The notes under the pieces: generated by a model
Seen by the model: the letters and a program-made list of their open reading frames with translations, nothing else
The model's database searches: none
Told to the model about the DNA's origin: nothing
Made by a program: the position numbers and the translations under genes
Shown: positions 63,105 through 64,000 of the stretch, piece by piece
Layout: each line of letters opens with the position of its first letter
Numbering within the stretch: the stretch's first letter is position 1
Source: Butyricimonas faecihominis
GTDB lineage: Bacteria > Bacteroidota > Bacteroidia > Bacteroidales > Marinifilaceae
Length of the DNA: 64,000 nucleotides
NCBI RefSeq assembly: GCF_033096445.1
Contig: NZ_AP028155.1
Coordinates: 2,919,880-2,983,879 of the forward strand
Direction: 5' to 3'

Positions 63105-64000
63105 TTACACTTGGCTCAATGCCTCAACCACTAAATCTTTCGAACAATAATTATCCAATGAAAATTCCCCGATACCCGGGAGTAACGTGAAATTCACTCC
63201 CCGCCGTTCGTTTTTCTTATCATGCAACATCAATTCATACAAGGTATCAACATGCTCCATCAGAGGATAGTTCGGATAATATCGTTTGACAAAATTCCGG
63301 ACTTCCCGGTAAATTTCTTCCGGGAAACCTTTTTCTTTGACGGACAGGTATAATTCGGCCACCAATCCCAATGCCACCGCCTCCCCGTGCAAAAGAGCCA
63401 TTCCCCGCATGATAGACAAGCTTTCGATGGCATGCCCGATCGTGTGTCCGAAATTCAACACTTTACGCAGTCCCTGTTCCCTAGGGTCTTGGGAGACAAT
63501 TTCACCTTTTATCGTCACGGAGCGCCGAATCAGCTCCAGAAAATCTTCCGGACTCGTTTCTTGATATTCCAAGCTCAACAACCGGGTCAAATACTCCCGG
63601 TCTGACAATAAACCATGCTTGATCATCTCCGCGAAACCGGACATTCGTTCCCGCACGGGTAAATGACTTAAAAAATGGACATCGATAATCACTTTTTCCG
63701 GAATGGAGAACGTGCCAATCTCGTTTTTCAAACCGTTGAAATTAAACCCGGTTTTACCGCCCAAAGATGCATCAACCTGCGCCAGCAGTGTCGTGGGAAC
63801 ATTGATGCAACGCATCCCCCGTTTGAACGTGGAAGCCGCGAATCCTCCCAAATCCGTCACGACACCACCTCCCACGCACACGAGAATGGAAGATCGACGC
63901 GCCCCCCGTTTACTCAACATCATCCAAATCCGGCTGACGCTTTCAATCGACTTATACTCTTCCCCGCAATCCAGAACCGTCACGTGAGAGGGAATCCAAT
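63105..64000 (-). CDS. aroB: 3-dehydroquinate synthase, N-terminus outside window
   Basis: 298 codons in frame to the window edge (upstream codons read WIPSHVTVLD), so roughly the first 45-55 residues are missing; the GTG at 63983 is internal. Second step of the shikimate pathway, NAD- and metal-dependent cyclisation of DAHP. Visible: nucleotide-binding GGGVVTDLGGFAASTFKRGM, NVPTTLLAQVDASLGGKTGF, metal ligands AEMIKHG, FGHTIGHAIE and LLHGEAVALG. Directly upstream of aroA in the same direction. Confidence 0.95.
   Translation of the reverse strand, partial: WIPSHVTVLDCGEEYKSIESVSRIWMMLSKRGARRSSILVCVGGGVVTDLGGFAASTFKRGMRCINVPTTLLAQVDASLGGKTGFNFNGLKNEIGTFSIPEKVIIDVHFLSHLPVRERMSGFAEMIKHGLLSDREYLTRLLSLEYQETSPEDFLELIRRSVTIKGEIVSQDPREQGLRKVLNFGHTIGHAIESLSIMRGMALLHGEAVALGLVAELYLSVKEKGFPEEIYREVRNFVKRYYPNYPLMEHVDTLYELMLHDKKNERRGVNFTLLPGIGEFSLDNYCSKDLVVEALSQV

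Overview
The window comes from a gut-type member of the Bacteroidota, probably order Bacteroidales. Evidence: SusC/SusD pairs with FecR anti-sigma factors and ECF sigma factors, lipoproteins whose lipobox cysteine is followed by runs of D/E (the Bacteroidota surface-export signal), BtuG-type B12 lipoproteins, and promoters of the TAnnTTTG type (-7 box) instead of sigma70 TATAAT. The gene set would fit Odoribacteraceae (Butyricimonas/Odoribacter-like), but that is a guess. No rRNA, tRNA or CRISPR array was seen.

Region 1 (1-2400): a truncated FecR gene and its ECF sigma factor, a MarC-family membrane protein and a DUF2807-type exported protein. Region 2 (2400-22930) is a corrinoid (vitamin B12) acquisition supercluster with four cobalamin riboswitches. 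Riboswitch 1 drives btuG1-btuB1 (+ strand). Riboswitch 2 drives btuB2-btuG2 (- strand, convergent with the first pair). Riboswitch 3 drives an operon of three large surface lipoproteins: one with PKD/Ig-like domains and two leucine-rich-repeat-like paralogues. Riboswitch 4 drives btuF-btuC-btuD, now split by an IS110-family insertion. A divergent pair of DUF6266-like genes sits inside this region. Together these encode surface capture (BtuG and the three new lipoproteins), outer-membrane import (two BtuB) and inner-membrane import (BtuFCD).

Region 3 (22930-34700): an internally deleted AAA-ATPase/nuclease pseudogene, a two-gene K+ uptake system (RCK subunit plus TrkH/KtrB channel), a DUF486 membrane protein, an LruC-domain surface lipoprotein, a two-gene AAA ATPase + DUF4435 cassette resembling PARIS-type phage defence, and an ECF sigma/anti-sigma pair in which the anti-sigma-like protein carries a carboxypeptidase-regulatory-like domain and a TonB C-terminal domain. 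These are divergent from a vWA-domain protein that carries the same kind of regulatory-like domain.

Region 4 (34700-60200): two paralogous nutrient-uptake loci on the - strand, each ordered ECF sigma, FecR, SusC, SusD, fasciclin-like lipoprotein, small Ig-like lipoprotein, thioredoxin-fold protein. The first ends in a DUF4163/DUF3298 lipoprotein, the second in an M16 zinc peptidase. The presence of thioredoxins and a peptidase and the absence of glycoside hydrolases suggest protein or peptide substrates. Between them lie a second DUF3298 lipoprotein and an AAA/DUF4143 ATPase preceded by 33-bp-spaced direct repeats. Region 5 (60200-64000) is housekeeping: a YidE/AspT-type transporter, aroA and the 3' part of aroB.
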